A stretch of DNA of 64,000 nucleotides from Secundilactobacillus odoratitofui DSM 19909 = JCM 15043 (GTDB lineage Bacteria > Bacillota > Bacilli > Lactobacillales > Lactobacillaceae), in assembly GCF_001434895.1 (NCBI RefSeq), contig NZ_AZEE01000029.1, positions 1 to 64,000 of the forward strand, given 5' to 3'. The translations under genes and the position numbers were made by a program. The notes beneath the pieces are model-generated. The model searched no databases. It saw only the letters and a program-made list of their open reading frames with translations, and was not told the origin of the DNA. Each line of letters starts with the position of its first letter. The first letter of the stretch is position 1. Below, one piece after another: positions 1 through 9,521 of this stretch.

Positions 1-3000
1 TCCTTGATCGTTACGTTAGTGCTTGGCGTTGTCTGGCCAGTTACCGTGTAATCATCATCCGTACCCTTAGTAATTTCTGCGCCAATCACATCATTAGGCA
101 TCGTAACTTGAGTCGTGACAGCAGCATCACCAGTACCAGCCGTAACATTCACAACTGCGCCTGGCGCTACATTGCCATCAGGGATAGTAGCTGTAAAGGC
201 ACCAGTCTTTGAATCTGCCTTAACCTTAATTGGTTGCTTATCAGCGCCAAGGATTGGGTCACCATTGACATCAGTCAAGGTTACCGTGGTACCAGGAGTT
301 GCTGTTCCAGTCACATCATAGCCTTTATCAGTGTCATTATGCATAACAGTCACACCAGTCATATCTGATGGGACAACAACTGGTGAAGGTGTAGCATCAT
401 CATCCGTCAGGTAAACGGTTTCCCCTGGCGTTACAACACCAGCTGGAATGTTAACCGTCACTGAACCATTGCTGTCACTAGGACCAGTAACTTCGTTTCC
501 GTCGCCATCCAAGATAGCCTTGCCATCTTTATCAGTCAATGTGACGATAGTGTTTGGCTTTGCCAATCCTGTCGCCTTGTAAGTGCCATCATTAGTGCCA
601 TCTGCGCCAGTGTTTGGCGTAATCTTAGCACCAGTAACATCATTTGGTAACGTCACTTTAGTTGGCGTAGTTCCTTCAGAGGTAACGTACGTCGTATCAG
701 CTGGTTTAAACATTCCTGCTGGAATATTTAGTGTAACGTTACCAGCACTATCAGCGGTACCAGTAATTGCCTTACCGTCTTTACCAGTAACTGGATTGCC
801 ATTTTGGTCTGTCAAACTAACCGTGGCACCTGGTGCGGCGGTACCAGTAACGGTATAGCCGTCAGTTGTCGTGTCATGAGTTGTGCTTGTAACGGCAAAT
901 TGTTGTGGCACAGTAATCGTTTTAGCAGCACCACCCTTTGGTGTCACTGTAATCACGTCGCCTGGTTTAACTTCGTCATCAGCAGTACCAGCCGGCAAGT
1001 TCATTGAGAAGTCACCATTTGCATTTGAAGTAGTTGTAAGTGCCACTTTAGATGGTAACGTGATGGTAACCTCAGTATTTGCAGTTGCTTTACCAGTTAA
1101 CGTGAAATTACCTTCAGAATTTGGTGTGATCTTTAAATCGTTCACTTCAGTCGGCACAGTTACCATCACTGCGTCCCCACCATCAGGCACGACTAGTAAT
1201 GTTTCACCGGCTGTAACTGAATCACCAGGTACAGTCATTTTAACGGTGTAAACTGGGTTGCCGTTAGCATCGTTAATTTGGTTACCATCTGCATCTAGAC
1301 TTGGGGTAACCGTACCAGTAGCAAACGTTTTAGAGTTATCAGCATTAGTAACTGAAACTTTCAAGGTCGTGTCTGGTGTGTCGCCACCAAAGCTGATGTC
1401 AGCTGTAACAGTGTAATCATCGTCATCTGGGTTCGCCGTCATTTTAGGATTTGAAGCTTCTGGCTTAACTGAGAGGACAACGTTACGGGCAACTGTGAAG
1501 GACTCTTGAGGGTCTTGCCCCAAATACATGTTATTGGCATCGACCGCATTGTCACCAGTTAGCGATGGGTTAGTCACAGCAACGTTATACAATTGAGAAG
1601 CCGTGACAGTTGTATTATCAGCAGTTGTTAAAGTTTGTTGCGGAACAACGTTTTGCAAGCCAGGTGTCAATGTAACGCCAGTTTGCACGGTAGTTCCCGT
1701 AATTTTGCCAATTTTGGTACCAACAAGGGCTTTATCATCTGCAGATAATACTGCTAATGGATCACCAGTATAACCATCAAACAATGTATCGGCCCCGGTC
1801 GACACACCGCTAGCATCCGTGGTCCAGTTAGTGTAGACAATCTTGCCCTTAACAAGGCTGGCAGTCCGATAGACGTTTACTGTGCCAAGGTCATGATCAT
1901 TTGGCACTGTGACAGTAATTGTCTTGCCAGAAGCGTCCTTGGTCGTTACAGTCGTCACTGTCTTGCCAACACCATCTGCAGTATTGAGCACTGTGACATT
2001 TCGGGTACCACCAGGTAGATTATATGAAAGTACTTCATTTACCGTACCATTCAGATAGTTAGCGGTTAGGCCTTGTCCTTGACCTGGGTGAGTTGGTGTG
2101 AAGGTATCTGACTTCACTTGAATCTTGATGGTTTCACCTGCAGCAGTCAAATTCAAATTAATCGTTGAACCAGCTGGGTGAGCAGCATCGTCAATCAAAT
2201 AGTTAGTAGGTACCACAACTGTGTAAGTCTTGGCGTCACCAACATTACCAACGATACTCGTGCTGCTGACAACATCGCCATCCGCAGTCACATAGTTAAT
2301 GGTAGCAGTGGCTTTTTCAGGGGTAGCATTTTGCAAAAGCTCAAACATGTTTTGGTAATCAGCAATATTAATCGTGTACGGTGAAACTGTCCCGTAGTCT
2401 TGCGTACTGCCGATTTGACTAGTGTACCAACTCTTTGAATCATTTGTTGCTGCAGGGTTCTGCCATACAAATTGTCCGGCAGTACCGTCTGCGACAGTTT
2501 CCAATTCATTGGTGTAAGTACCATCATTCAATGCTTTTTGAGTAATCTGGTAACTCTTCATCTGACCGCCGTTATTGTAGTCATAAATGGCTTGGGTGAC
2601 CGCTTTGTATTCAGCGTCGTAGATTGAGTTAATGAGACTGTTAGTTGGGCTCAATTTATCATTGTAATCCTTAACCTGACCATTCCACCCGTTGATAATG
2701 GCATCCGAACCTGTATTGGCTTCGCTTAGGTAGAACTGACTTGCATCTTCCTGTTGACCATTTACAGCAGCAGTCAAAGCTGCCTGCTTAATTTGGCTCA
2801 AATACTTATCAGACATGCGGTAGACACCATCATGAGATAGGGTCGTATTAGCAGTGCCAGTGTAAGTTGTGAAGTCCAATTTATTGGAAGTATTAACATT
2901 ATTTGTGGTTGTAAACGTACCATTATTATCCGTAATGGAATTAGCAGCGTTCAAATAATCATTCAAATAATCGTTTTCACCGTCAATACCAGCCACATAA

Positions 3001-4919
3001 TCAACACGTTCGATTGCGGCACGGATCGCGGTGTACACTTTTGTAACGTATTCTGAGAAAATTTCTTGTGGGAAGTTGATTGGACCTAACCAATCACCAA
3101 TTTTAATAGCGCCTTGGTACCCATAGTTAAACCCATTCATAATGGTAAAGGTGATATCTGCAAATGTTGTGCCATCATTCAAGAATTGCACATCAAAGTC
3201 ATTTTGACCGGCCAATGAGACCGGGTTACTCAAAATCGAACGTTGTAAATATGATTGAATCAATGGTTGGAATAACGGAATATAGTAATCCCAAACTTTG
3301 GTTAAATCATTCATATTCTGTGAAATCGCCTTAATCGCAGCAGCGTTGGTTGTGTATGCCAACGAAGTAGGATCACTCAGTGACGCGATTGCAGCTGCAG
3401 TTGCACCCGTGTAGATAGCATATGCACCTTTATAATCATCCGAAAGTTTTTTATTAACTGACGTTTCCCCAATTCCAAGTGTGTTACCGATTGGAAGTGG
3501 AATCGTCGTACCATCCTTGGCGTAATTGTATTGAATAGAATTAGCATACGAAGTAGCATTATCGCCCATGCCACCGGCCAAACTATCATAATAAACATCT
3601 GTAGCTGCAGCCCATTGCTTGATAAACGCCTTGTATCCCTCTTGGTACTGGGCGTCTGAATTATTAGAAGCCGTATTAATTAGCCATGAGCTAAAGTTAG
3701 TAACATCAATGCCATATGGCGTTGTTGTCTTGGCAAAGTTTGAAATATTAAGTCCAGTCACCTGGTTTTGATTTACGAGGTTAAGCAACCCGCCTTTGTC
3801 TTGTTGTTGAACGCCGGTAACATTGTAAAAAATGTCTTTTGAGACATCAGCGCCATTGGCAATTCGACCGACTTCATAGACCTTACCTAAATCAAAAAGG
3901 TCACCTAGCATTTGATAGCCAATAACAACACTACCAAGTGCATTACCAATCGACGAAAGCGTAGCATAGCCCTTGTTACCCTGTAAGTCTGCAGCCGCGG
4001 CCGAATAACCAGCCTTATATTGTGCGCTGGTTGGATCTGCAACAACCGCAGAAACCACGTTAATGGTTTGGGCAACGCCGGTCCGCTTATAAAGCGCAAC
4101 AGCGGCAGCCTTAGCATCCTCGATTTGTTGGTTGCTAGGGTTAACCAAGGTCGTGACGTTTGGTGCCGACGTTACCGCGGCAGCTAACGTGGTATTCAGG
4201 GCAGCAACTTGTGCAGCTACCCCGGTGTTAGCCGTCTTAGCCGTATCAGAAGCAGATTGGGAGGTTGTTTCTGATGCTGTGTCGCCGGTCACTTGAACCG
4301 TATCAGTCACGATTGTTAAGCCATCAGTTGAGTTATCAACTGATTCAACAATCTGACCTGTGAGACCACTGGCTTGTGTTGAGGCATTTACAGCCGCCTT
4401 AACCGCATCATTACCAGTCTTAGCGCTAGTAGCTGTGCTCGTTGAATCAGCCTTCGTGATATCACTGGCTGTCTTAGCCGCACTACTATCGTTTGATGCA
4501 GCACTACTGTTGTCAGTTGCAGCAGTAGTCGTTTGTTTCGATTGATCAGCTGTTTGCGTAGCTGAAGAATCGGCACTAGCAGATGCAGTGTCGTTGGCAT
4601 TAGTTGTAGCTGTTGCAGAATTTGCATCAGCTGCAGGTGTTGTTACTGCTGTACTGCTAGTTTTCAGTGCAACCGATTGTGCATTTGTGGTTGACGCTGA
4701 ACTTTGAACCCCATCGGTACTACTTGTGTTCTCATCGCTAGTGCTTGAGGCCGTCGTGTCGGCTTGTGCGACTGACGTTCCCATCCCCAAGGTGGCTAAC
4801 ATAAACATCCCAGCAAAGAGCCAAACCGTTTTCGCTTTATACATCTTAAAGCTAGTTTGCTCTTTTTCTTGACGGATTAATCCGTTGTTCTTTGAGACTT
4901 TTCTATAGTCTTTCTCCAA
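1..4919 (-). CDS. Large cell-surface adhesin, KxYKxGKxW-type signal, Ig-like repeats (partial)
   Basis: The minus-strand frame is open from a TTG start at 4919 to the left window edge, about 1,639 codons with no stop seen; the C-terminus and any sortase motif lie outside. The N-terminus has a long export signal with the motif FKMYKAKTVW followed by a hydrophobic stretch, as in KxYKxGKxW-type signals of lactobacillus adhesins. Then comes a roughly 150-residue Ser/Thr/Ala-rich low-complexity region. A globular part rich in Tyr, Asn and Asp occupies about residues 200-870. A MucBP-like segment (ATINYVTADG..) follows near residue 880. From about residue 1250 there are tandem Ig-like repeats of 80-90 residues with the signature TGTATPGTTVTLTD. 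TTG was chosen because AAGGGGG lies 7-8 nt upstream and no ATG fits. The likely role is an exported adhesin. Ligand unknown. Confidence 0.85.
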   Translation of the reverse strand, partial: MEKDYRKVSKNNGLIRQEKEQTSFKMYKAKTVWLFAGMFMLATLGMGTSVAQADTTASSTSDENTSSTDGVQSSASTTNAQSVALKTSSTAVTTPAADANSATATTNANDTASASADSSATQTADQSKQTTTAATDNSSAASNDSSAAKTASDITKADSTSTATSAKTGNDAVKAAVNASTQASGLTGQIVESVDNSTDGLTIVTDTVQVTGDTASETTSQSASDTAKTANTGVAAQVAALNTTLAAAVTSAPNVTTLVNPSNQQIEDAKAAAVALYKRTGVAQTINVVSAVVADPTSAQYKAGYSAAAADLQGNKGYATLSSIGNALGSVVIGYQMLGDLFDLGKVYEVGRIANGADVSKDIFYNVTGVQQQDKGGLLNLVNQNQVTGLNISNFAKTTTPYGIDVTNFSSWLINTASNNSDAQYQEGYKAFIKQWAAATDVYYDSLAGGMGDNATSYANSIQYNYAKDGTTIPLPIGNTLGIGETSVNKKLSDDYKGAYAIYTGATAAAIASLSDPTSLAYTTNAAAIKAISQNMNDLTKVWDYYIPLFQPLIQSYLQRSILSNPVSLAGQNDFDVQFLNDGTTFADITFTIMNGFNYGYQGAIKIGDWLGPINFPQEIFSEYVTKVYTAIRAAIERVDYVAGIDGENDYLNDYLNAANSITDNNGTFTTTNNVNTSNKLDFTTYTGTANTTLSHDGVYRMSDKYLSQIKQAALTAAVNGQQEDASQFYLSEANTGSDAIINGWNGQVKDYNDKLSPTNSLINSIYDAEYKAVTQAIYDYNNGGQMKSYQITQKALNDGTYTNELETVADGTAGQFVWQNPAATNDSKSWYTSQIGSTQDYGTVSPYTINIADYQNMFELLQNATPEKATATINYVTADGDVVSSTSIVGNVGDAKTYTVVVPTNYLIDDAAHPAGSTINLNLTAAGETIKIQVKSDTFTPTHPGQGQGLTANYLNGTVNEVLSYNLPGGTRNVTVLNTADGVGKTVTTVTTKDASGKTITVTVPNDHDLGTVNVYRTASLVKGKIVYTNWTTDASGVSTGADTLFDGYTGDPLAVLSADDKALVGTKIGKITGTTVQTGVTLTPGLQNVVPQQTLTTADNTTVTASQLYNVAVTNPSLTGDNAVDANNMYLGQDPQESFTVARNVVLSVKPEASNPKMTANPDDDDYTVTADISFGGDTPDTTLKVSVTNADNSKTFATGTVTPSLDADGNQINDANGNPVYTVKMTVPGDSVTAGETLLVVPDGGDAVMVTVPTEVNDLKITPNSEGNFTLTGKATANTEVTITLPSKVALTTTSNANGDFSMNLPAGTADDEVKPGDVITVTPKGGAAKTITVPQQFAVTSTTHDTTTDGYTVTGTAAPGATVSLTDQNGNPVTGKDGKAITGTADSAGNVTLNIPAGMFKPADTTYVTSEGTTPTKVTLPNDVTGAKITPNTGADGTNDGTYKATGLAKPNTIVTLTDKDGKAILDGDGNEVTGPSDSNGSVTVNIPAGVVTPGETVYLTDDDATPSPVVVPSDMTGVTVMHNDTDKGYDVTGTATPGTTVTLTDVNGDPILGADKQPIKVKADSKTGAFTATIPDGNVAPGAVVNVTAGTGDAAVTTQVTMPNDVIGAEITKGTDDDYTVTGQTTPSTNVTIK

Positions 4920-4944
4920 AGTAAATTCCCCCTTTATGTAACTA

Positions 4945-4973
4945 AATATATCTTATAAATTATTAATTATCAA
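4945..4973 (-). promoter_or_regulatory. Probable sigma-A promoter of the surface adhesin
   Basis: On the minus strand TTGATA (4968-4973) is followed after exactly 17 bases by TATATT (4945-4950), 26 bases upstream of the TTG start and just before the AAGGGGG ribosome-binding site. The surrounding sequence is very AT-rich. Confidence 0.6.
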
Positions 4974-5242
4974 CCATATTTGTCTAATGAAAATAATTCG
5001 GAAATCAGCGAAATTTTTTTCATAAATGTTACCTTAATTTTTAAAATCGGTGTTTGCTTACGGGCGTATAAAGCCCGGCGTTTCATAAATAAGTGCACGT
5101 GCACCTATTTCTTTTTAATTCTTTTAAGTATCCTGTTTTGTAAAGTTTTTAAAAAAATTTATTATATAGGGTTAACTAACACGCCAATTTAATTAACCCC
5201 ATTAAGTTCTTTTTATATAAGTTAAACTAATTATCCTTTATT

Positions 5243-5272
5243 TATAGGTAAGTTATTAATTACTTACCTATA
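5243..5272. promoter_or_regulatory. Perfect 11-bp inverted repeat in the adhesin-xylB gap
   Basis: TATAGGTAAGT (5243-5253) and ACTTACCTATA (5262-5272) are perfect inverted arms around an 8-base AT loop. The symmetry and lack of G/C suggest a dimeric regulator site more than a terminator, but no gene start is adjacent, so its role is unknown. The rest of the 4974-5350 gap is AT-rich; it holds a 12-bp GTGCACGTGCAC palindrome at about 5094-5105 and no convincing gene. Confidence 0.4.
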
Positions 5273-5352
5273 CTTATTTTTAATTTTTCGGACATGTATC
5301 TCTACTTCCTCACAGAATCAGGCTACTCAAAACAATCATTTACAGATAAAAA

Positions 5353-5393
5353 CGGCCCCATACAAATCCAGAATCAGGATCTATATGGGGCCG
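5353..5393 (-). terminator. Rho-independent terminator of xylAB
   Basis: CGGCCCCATA pairs with TATGGGGCCG across a short loop. On the minus strand the stem is followed by TTTTTATC, 45 bases past the xylB stop. Confidence 0.85.
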
Positions 5394-5437
5394 CTTTATA
5401 CACTAATCTCTAGGCGCATTGCTTCGCACCTTATTTC

Positions 5438-6946
5438 CTAATCATTTTCCCGTCGATAGTCCAGTAACTCGTGACTGATCTCTTTGGTTTGTGCGTACAC
5501 CTTTGCGTAGATTTTGTGTAATGTATCGTATTTCTTGGCATTTTCAGGGTTAGGCAGGTAAGCTTTGCCGAAGTGCACAAATTTCTCGGCACATTCTTGG
5601 AAATCTTTGAACCAGCCCAAACCGACTGCCGCCATCATAGCAGCACCCATGCCAGGCCCTTGCTCGTTGGTCAAGCTGACAACCTTCTTGTTGAAAATAT
5701 CAGCTTGAATTTGGAGCCAGAGTTCACTCTTTGCGCCGCCACCAATGGCAACGACAGTGTCAAAATCATTGTTGTGTTCGTCATAAATATCCATGATGTC
5801 GCGGAATGAGAAGATGATACCTTCCAACACAGCACGAACAAAATCATACTTCTGATGGGTACCGTCTACACCAGTAAAGCTCCCACGAATGTCAGCATCC
5901 GCGTATGGTGCCCGCTCACCCACGATGTAAGGCGTGTACAACAAGCCGTTGGCCCCTACCGTTGATTTGGCAGCACTGGCCACCATGTCGTTAAATGAAA
6001 CGTCTTGGGCAAACGTCCGCTTGAACCAGTTCAGTGAATAACCGGCAGCTAGCGTCACACCCATTGAGTAGTATGAATCAGGAATGGCGTGATCTTCGAA
6101 CTGCAAGACACCATGGTAGTCAACAGTTGGGTCTTCCTCGTATTTCAAAACCACACCAGAGGTCCCGATACTTGAAAGGACCATGTTGGGTGACAGAATA
6201 CCTGCACCAACCGCACCAGCAGCGTTGTCAGCAGCGCCACCGAAGACTTCCGTGTGCGTATCTAGGCCAGAGAAAATGGCGTAACTGTCTGAAATTTTAC
6301 CAGCAGAATCAATTGACCGCATCAAAGGTGGGCACATGCTGGTTGGAATATCAAAGGCTTCACAGATTGTCTTACTCCAGTCACCGGTCTTCACGTCCAA
6401 TAACACCGTCCCGGTTGCATCGGAATAATCCATGGCTAGGTTGCCGGTCATGCGGTAACGAACGTAGTCTTTAGGGAGTAAGAAAGTCTTAGCTTTTTCC
6501 CAAATATTTGGTTCATTTTCCTTTACCCATAACATCTTAGGGAGTGTGAAACCTTCCAGTGGCTGGTTCTTCGTAATTTCAACGAATTCATCACCAAGTT
6601 TGGCTTCGATTTCTTCACGCTGCTTCGTGGTCCGTGTATCGTTCCACAAAATGGCCGGACGTAACACTTGGTTGTTTTCATCCAGTAAAACCAACCCGTG
6701 CATTTGACCAGAAAAACTGATCCCTGAAATTTCTTCAGCCTTAATATGATCGTTCAAAATCAGACGCACAATGGCAACCGTTGTACCTGAAACCCAGTCT
6801 TCAGGGTTTTGTTCACTGTACCCAGGACGCGCCTGAATCAGTGGATAATCGTAACTTTGTTGGGCAACGATCTCGCCCTCGCGATTCATAGCGGAAACCT
6901 TAACGGCACTGGTCCCAAGGTCAACGCCTAAAACGTATTCGTTCAT
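5438..6946 (-). CDS. xylB: Xylulokinase
   Basis: 502 residues, the usual length for an FGGY-family xylulokinase (EC 2.7.1.17), which phosphorylates D-xylulose with ATP to xylulose 5-phosphate in the cytosol. The N-terminal phosphate-binding signature DLGTSAVKV is at residues 10-18. The substrate-loop region [10 protein letters not shown] and the C-terminal FGGY ATPase elements [14 protein letters not shown] and [13 protein letters not shown] are present. The start at 6946 is supported by AAAGGAG nine bases upstream. It lies 199 bp downstream of xylA on the same strand; a terminator sits between them, so xylB may be expressed by read-through or from a weak promoter in that gap. The product is the second step of xylose catabolism feeding the phosphoketolase pathway. 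No sign of damage. Confidence 0.95.
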   Translation of the reverse strand: MNEYVLGVDLGTSAVKVSAMNREGEIVAQQSYDYPLIQARPGYSEQNPEDWVSGTTVAIVRLILNDHIKAEEISGISFSGQMHGLVLLDENNQVLRPAILWNDTRTTKQREEIEAKLGDEFVEITKNQPLEGFTLPKMLWVKENEPNIWEKAKTFLLPKDYVRYRMTGNLAMDYSDATGTVLLDVKTGDWSKTICEAFDIPTSMCPPLMRSIDSAGKISDSYAIFSGLDTHTEVFGGAADNAAGAVGAGILSPNMVLSSIGTSGVVLKYEEDPTVDYHGVLQFEDHAIPDSYYSMGVTLAAGYSLNWFKRTFAQDVSFNDMVASAAKSTVGANGLLYTPYIVGERAPYADADIRGSFTGVDGTHQKYDFVRAVLEGIIFSFRDIMDIYDEHNNDFDTVVAIGGGAKSELWLQIQADIFNKKVVSLTNEQGPGMGAAMMAAVGLGWFKDFQECAEKFVHFGKAYLPNPENAKKYDTLHKIYAKVYAQTKEISHELLDYRREND

Positions 6947-7095
6947 GATGGTGTACTCCTTTAATTATTGGTTAGTTTAATAATGTTTTTCAAATATGAC
7001 TGACAGCCAAAATGAAAGTTTTCTTCTATTATATAAAATACTTTTCATGGTACTACTGCGCTATCACGATTGTAACGTAGCATAGTAATAGCAAA

Positions 7096-7129
7096 AGCAG
7101 CCAGCAGACAATGAGGTCTACTGGCTGCT
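7096..7129 (-). terminator. Terminator or attenuator between xylA and xylB
   Basis: AGCAGCCAG (7096-7104) pairs with CTGGCTGCT (7121-7129). On the minus strand the stem is followed by TTTTGCTATT, directly after the xylA stop. It probably gives more xylA than xylB transcript. Confidence 0.75.
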
Positions 7130-7145
7130 TCGTCAAATCGTAAAA

Positions 7146-8492
7146 TTATTTACCTAAAGTGTTTACGATGTAGTGGTTAATCGTGTCCTTAACTTGTTCC
7201 AAGTGATCTGAACTCGTAGCAGCACGTAATTCAGCTTGGGTCTTGTCAAGTGAGTAGTTTTCAAGGTCAGCCATAGTTGCCTTGCCTGATTCGATATCAG
7301 CACCGATACCACTCTTGTATGAGCTGTAACGATCGGCAACAAGGTTATCAAGGTAGCCGTCTTCTTGCATCTTAGCAGCAACACGGAGGCCGGCAGCAAA
7401 GCTATCCATACCTACGATGTGGCCGTAGAACAAGTCGTTAGCTTCAAATGATGAACGACGAGGCTTTGAATCGAAGTTCAAACCACCACGAGGGCCAATG
7501 CTACCTTCTTTGAGGACTTCTGTCATAACGGCAGTGGTCTCGTACAAGTTTGAAGGATATTCATCAATGTCCCAACCAATTAACTTGTCGCCTTGGTTAG
7601 CATCCAATGAACCAAGTAAGCCGGCTTCACGGGCAACGCGAACTTCGTGTTGGTAAGTGTGACCTGCCAAGTTGGCATGATTACCTTCAAGGTTCAACTT
7701 GAAGTCTTTGTCCAAACCGTATTCCTTCATGAAGGCAATGGTAGTAGCAGCATCAAAGTCGTATTGATGAGTCGTTGGTTCCTTTGGTTTTGGTTCAAGC
7801 AACATTTGTGCATCGTAACCAATTTCGTTAGCGTAGTCCTTTGACATGTGGAACAGCTTTGCAGCATGTTCTTGTTCAAGCTTCATGTCAGTGTTCCAAA
7901 GTGATTCGTAACCTTCACGACCACCCCAGAAGACATAGTTTTCAGAGCCGACACGCTTACCAATTTCAAGACTGTGCTTCAATTGAGCAGCTGAGTAAGC
8001 AAAGATGTCAGCGTATGGTGAAGTACCAGCACCGGCAACGAAACGAGGGTTAGTGAACATGTTTGAAGTGTTCCATAATACCTTCATCCCAGTGGTCTTT
8101 TGGTATTCAACGATCCGGTCAACAACTTTGTCCAAGTTAGCGTTGGTTTCACGTAAAGTGTCACCTTCTGGCGCTAAGTCACGATCATGGAAGGCTAAGT
8201 AATCAACACCGAGCTTACGGTAGAATTCAAAAGCGTAATCAACCTTAGCTAAAGCACTGTCCATTGGATCACTGTACTTGTCGTAAGGACGAATAGCAGT
8301 ACCATCACCGAATGGGTCAACCAAACGTTGGTCAAATGTGTGCCAGTAAGCAACTGAGAAGCGAAGCCAGTCACGCATCTTCTTACCTGCGATTACTTCG
8401 TCAGGGTTGTAGTAATGAAATTCAGCACCTGAACCATTACCTTTGTTGCCAACGTATTCAATATTCTTCATGTCCCATAATTCTTCAGCCAT
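7146..8492 (-). CDS. xylA: Xylose isomerase
   Basis: 448 residues from the ATG at 8492, the usual length of a class II xylose isomerase (EC 5.3.1.5). It interconverts D-xylose and D-xylulose in the cytosol using two divalent metals. Family signatures are intact: [10 protein letters not shown] with the catalytic His, the metal-binding [29 protein letters not shown] and the [11 protein letters not shown] block. A longer reading from 8531 is possible, but the strong GGAGG at 8501-8507 sits inside that extension and 8-9 bases before the 8492 ATG, so the shorter start is chosen. First gene of xylAB. Expression should be induced by xylose through XylR and repressed by CcpA (operator entries). Confidence 0.97.
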   Translation of the reverse strand: MAEELWDMKNIEYVGNKGNGSGAEFHYYNPDEVIAGKKMRDWLRFSVAYWHTFDQRLVDPFGDGTAIRPYDKYSDPMDSALAKVDYAFEFYRKLGVDYLAFHDRDLAPEGDTLRETNANLDKVVDRIVEYQKTTGMKVLWNTSNMFTNPRFVAGAGTSPYADIFAYSAAQLKHSLEIGKRVGSENYVFWGGREGYESLWNTDMKLEQEHAAKLFHMSKDYANEIGYDAQMLLEPKPKEPTTHQYDFDAATTIAFMKEYGLDKDFKLNLEGNHANLAGHTYQHEVRVAREAGLLGSLDANQGDKLIGWDIDEYPSNLYETTAVMTEVLKEGSIGPRGGLNFDSKPRRSSFEANDLFYGHIVGMDSFAAGLRVAAKMQEDGYLDNLVADRYSSYKSGIGADIESGKATMADLENYSLDKTQAELRAATSSDHLEQVKDTINHYIVNTLGK

Positions 8493-8531
8493 TGAAACAG
8501 CCTCCTCAAAATTTTTTAAAGTTAAATTCAA

Positions 8532-8556
8532 TTAGTTTGTTCAAACAACCAACTCA
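8532..8556. promoter_or_regulatory. XylR operator (xylO)
   Basis: TTAGTTTGTTCAAAC followed by AACCAACTCA closely matches the known Bacillus/Lactobacillus xylO pattern (TTAGTTTGTT, short centre, AACAAACTAA). It lies just downstream of the xylA -10 element, where bound repressor would block initiation. Confidence 0.8.
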
Positions 8557-8564
8557 CAAGTCAT

Positions 8565-8592
8565 AGTATAGCGCTTACATCTAAAATTGCAA
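8565..8592 (-). promoter_or_regulatory. xylA promoter with a cre site over the -10 element
   Basis: On the minus strand TTGCAA (8587-8592) is followed after 16 bases by TATACT (8565-8570). ATGTAAGCGCTATACT (8565-8580) matches the 16-base cre consensus WTGNAARCGNWWWNCA at 15 positions and overlaps the -10. The geometry implies CcpA blocks RNA polymerase directly, with XylR bound immediately downstream. Confidence 0.82.
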
Positions 8593-8735
8593 CCCCTTCC
8601 ATGTAAAATACTTTTGATTGTTTCGTTGAGTCCCTGTTGTTACGGGCTTTCAATGGACTAAAATTTTACTGAAACTTCTTTTCTTTGGGAGACTTGCTTA
8701 TCAAGCTGAGGTTAACTATGCTAGTTTCGCATCAC

Positions 8736-8933
8736 GGTCACTTCACTCCGGTCTAGCGACCTTTGCCGACTGCTCTGGGACCGTCTTCAACCGCTTCGCG
8801 TTTTACGACTCGTCTTTGAGCCTAGCAAACTTCGCTAGGCTCAAAGACGTCCAGTCTGACTAAGCGCGAAACGCGCAAAGTCAGACGTATCAGTGCAGCC
8901 AGCAAAGTTCACTAGCCCTCCGTTACGTTACAT
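8736..8933. repeat. Large structured intergenic repeat, copy A
   Basis: About 198 bp with nested hairpins. It opens with GTCACTTCACTCCGG and closes with CCTCCGTTACGTTACAT. The shared core is CTGGGACCGTCTTCAACCG then CTTCGCGTTTTACGACTCG. Two internal hairpins follow: TCTTTGAGCCTAGC/GCTAGGCTCAAAGA and GTCTGACT/AGTCAGAC. It sits in the 1-kb gap upstream of xylA. The flanks 8593-8735 and 8934-9006 show no gene. Confidence 0.75.
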
Positions 8934-9006
8934 CATCAGTTGAGTGACACTGCTACATGACAGTACTTCACATTGATACACTTGGATCGTCAGTTATTGT
9001 TTTTTA

Positions 9007-9122
9007 ATACAGTACCTATTGAAAAATAGGTGCATGCATAGAAGCTGATTAGCCATATATATTTCACCTTTTGAAGTGAATGGCACTAATCAAATGCACC
9101 TATTATTAAATAGGCACTGTAT
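9007..9122. repeat. 116-bp MITE-like element with ~28-bp terminal inverted repeats
   Basis: The left end ATACAGTACCTATTGAAAA.. and the inverted right end ATACAGTGCCTATTTAATA.. agree at about 25 of 28 positions, continuing to AATAGGTGCAT on both sides. An internal hairpin TTTCACCTTTTGAAGTGAA is present. There is no coding capacity. It could be a miniature transposable element or a long hairpin. Confidence 0.55.
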
Positions 9123-9240
9123 ACTTTTGATGAACTTGAATACGCCATAATCATTGCTTAATCCAATAATTTACAACGCTATACTGCGATTAAATAAATT
9201 CACGCAATCTCTAACGTGGCTATAAATCACTACTACGTAA

Positions 9241-9456
9241 GCCGTAGCGTCGCCAGTCGTTGCTGGGAGCTGTGACAGTGGAAAATGTTGTTAGGTCGAA
9301 GTAAGTCACGGCCCCATCGTGGCTTGCTTCGGCCTTACAACATTGGACGCTCCTGAGACTTGCCCTTCAGGCTCAGGAGCGAGGCGGAAGACGCGTAGCG
9401 GCTGCAGCCGGTCCCACAGCCACAGGTCCCAGCAACGACTGGCGGCCGGAGGCGGC
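9241..9456. repeat. Large structured intergenic repeat, copy E (inverted)
   Basis: The outer arms GTCGCCAGTCGTTGCTGGGA and CCCAGCAACGACTGGC enclose an inner hairpin around CTCCTGAGACTTGCCC/CAGGCTCAGGAG. The reverse complement of the family core is present (GAGGCGGAAGACGCG, then GCAGCCGGTCCCACAGC). Short ORFs on both strands are by-products of the palindromes. Confidence 0.7.
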
Positions 9457-9477
9457 CTTAACACAACAACGCAAAAA

Positions 9478-9508
9478 GCACCCAATCTCAACAACAGAGA
9501 TTAGGTGC
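9478..9508 (-). terminator. Terminator of the GGDEF/EAL gene
   Basis: The minus strand reads GCACCTAATCTCTG, a short loop, GAGATTGGGTGC, then TTTTTGCG, 14 bases beyond the stop codon. Confidence 0.85.
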
Positions 9509-9521
9509 AACGAACAACAAC

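Noticed and set aside
115-4627. Numerous short ORFs on both strands within the first 4.9 kb
   Set aside because: They lie inside the long open minus-strand frame of the surface adhesin, whose translation shows a signal peptide and repeated domains; the others lack ribosome-binding sites.
4980-5192. 70-codon plus-strand ORF in the gap before xylB
   Set aside because: AT-rich, no ribosome-binding site, overlaps the adhesin promoter; composition looks like random sequence.
8492-8531. Upstream start for xylA giving 13 extra residues
   Set aside because: The extension contains the strong GGAGG ribosome-binding site of the 8492 start and the family begins at that methionine.
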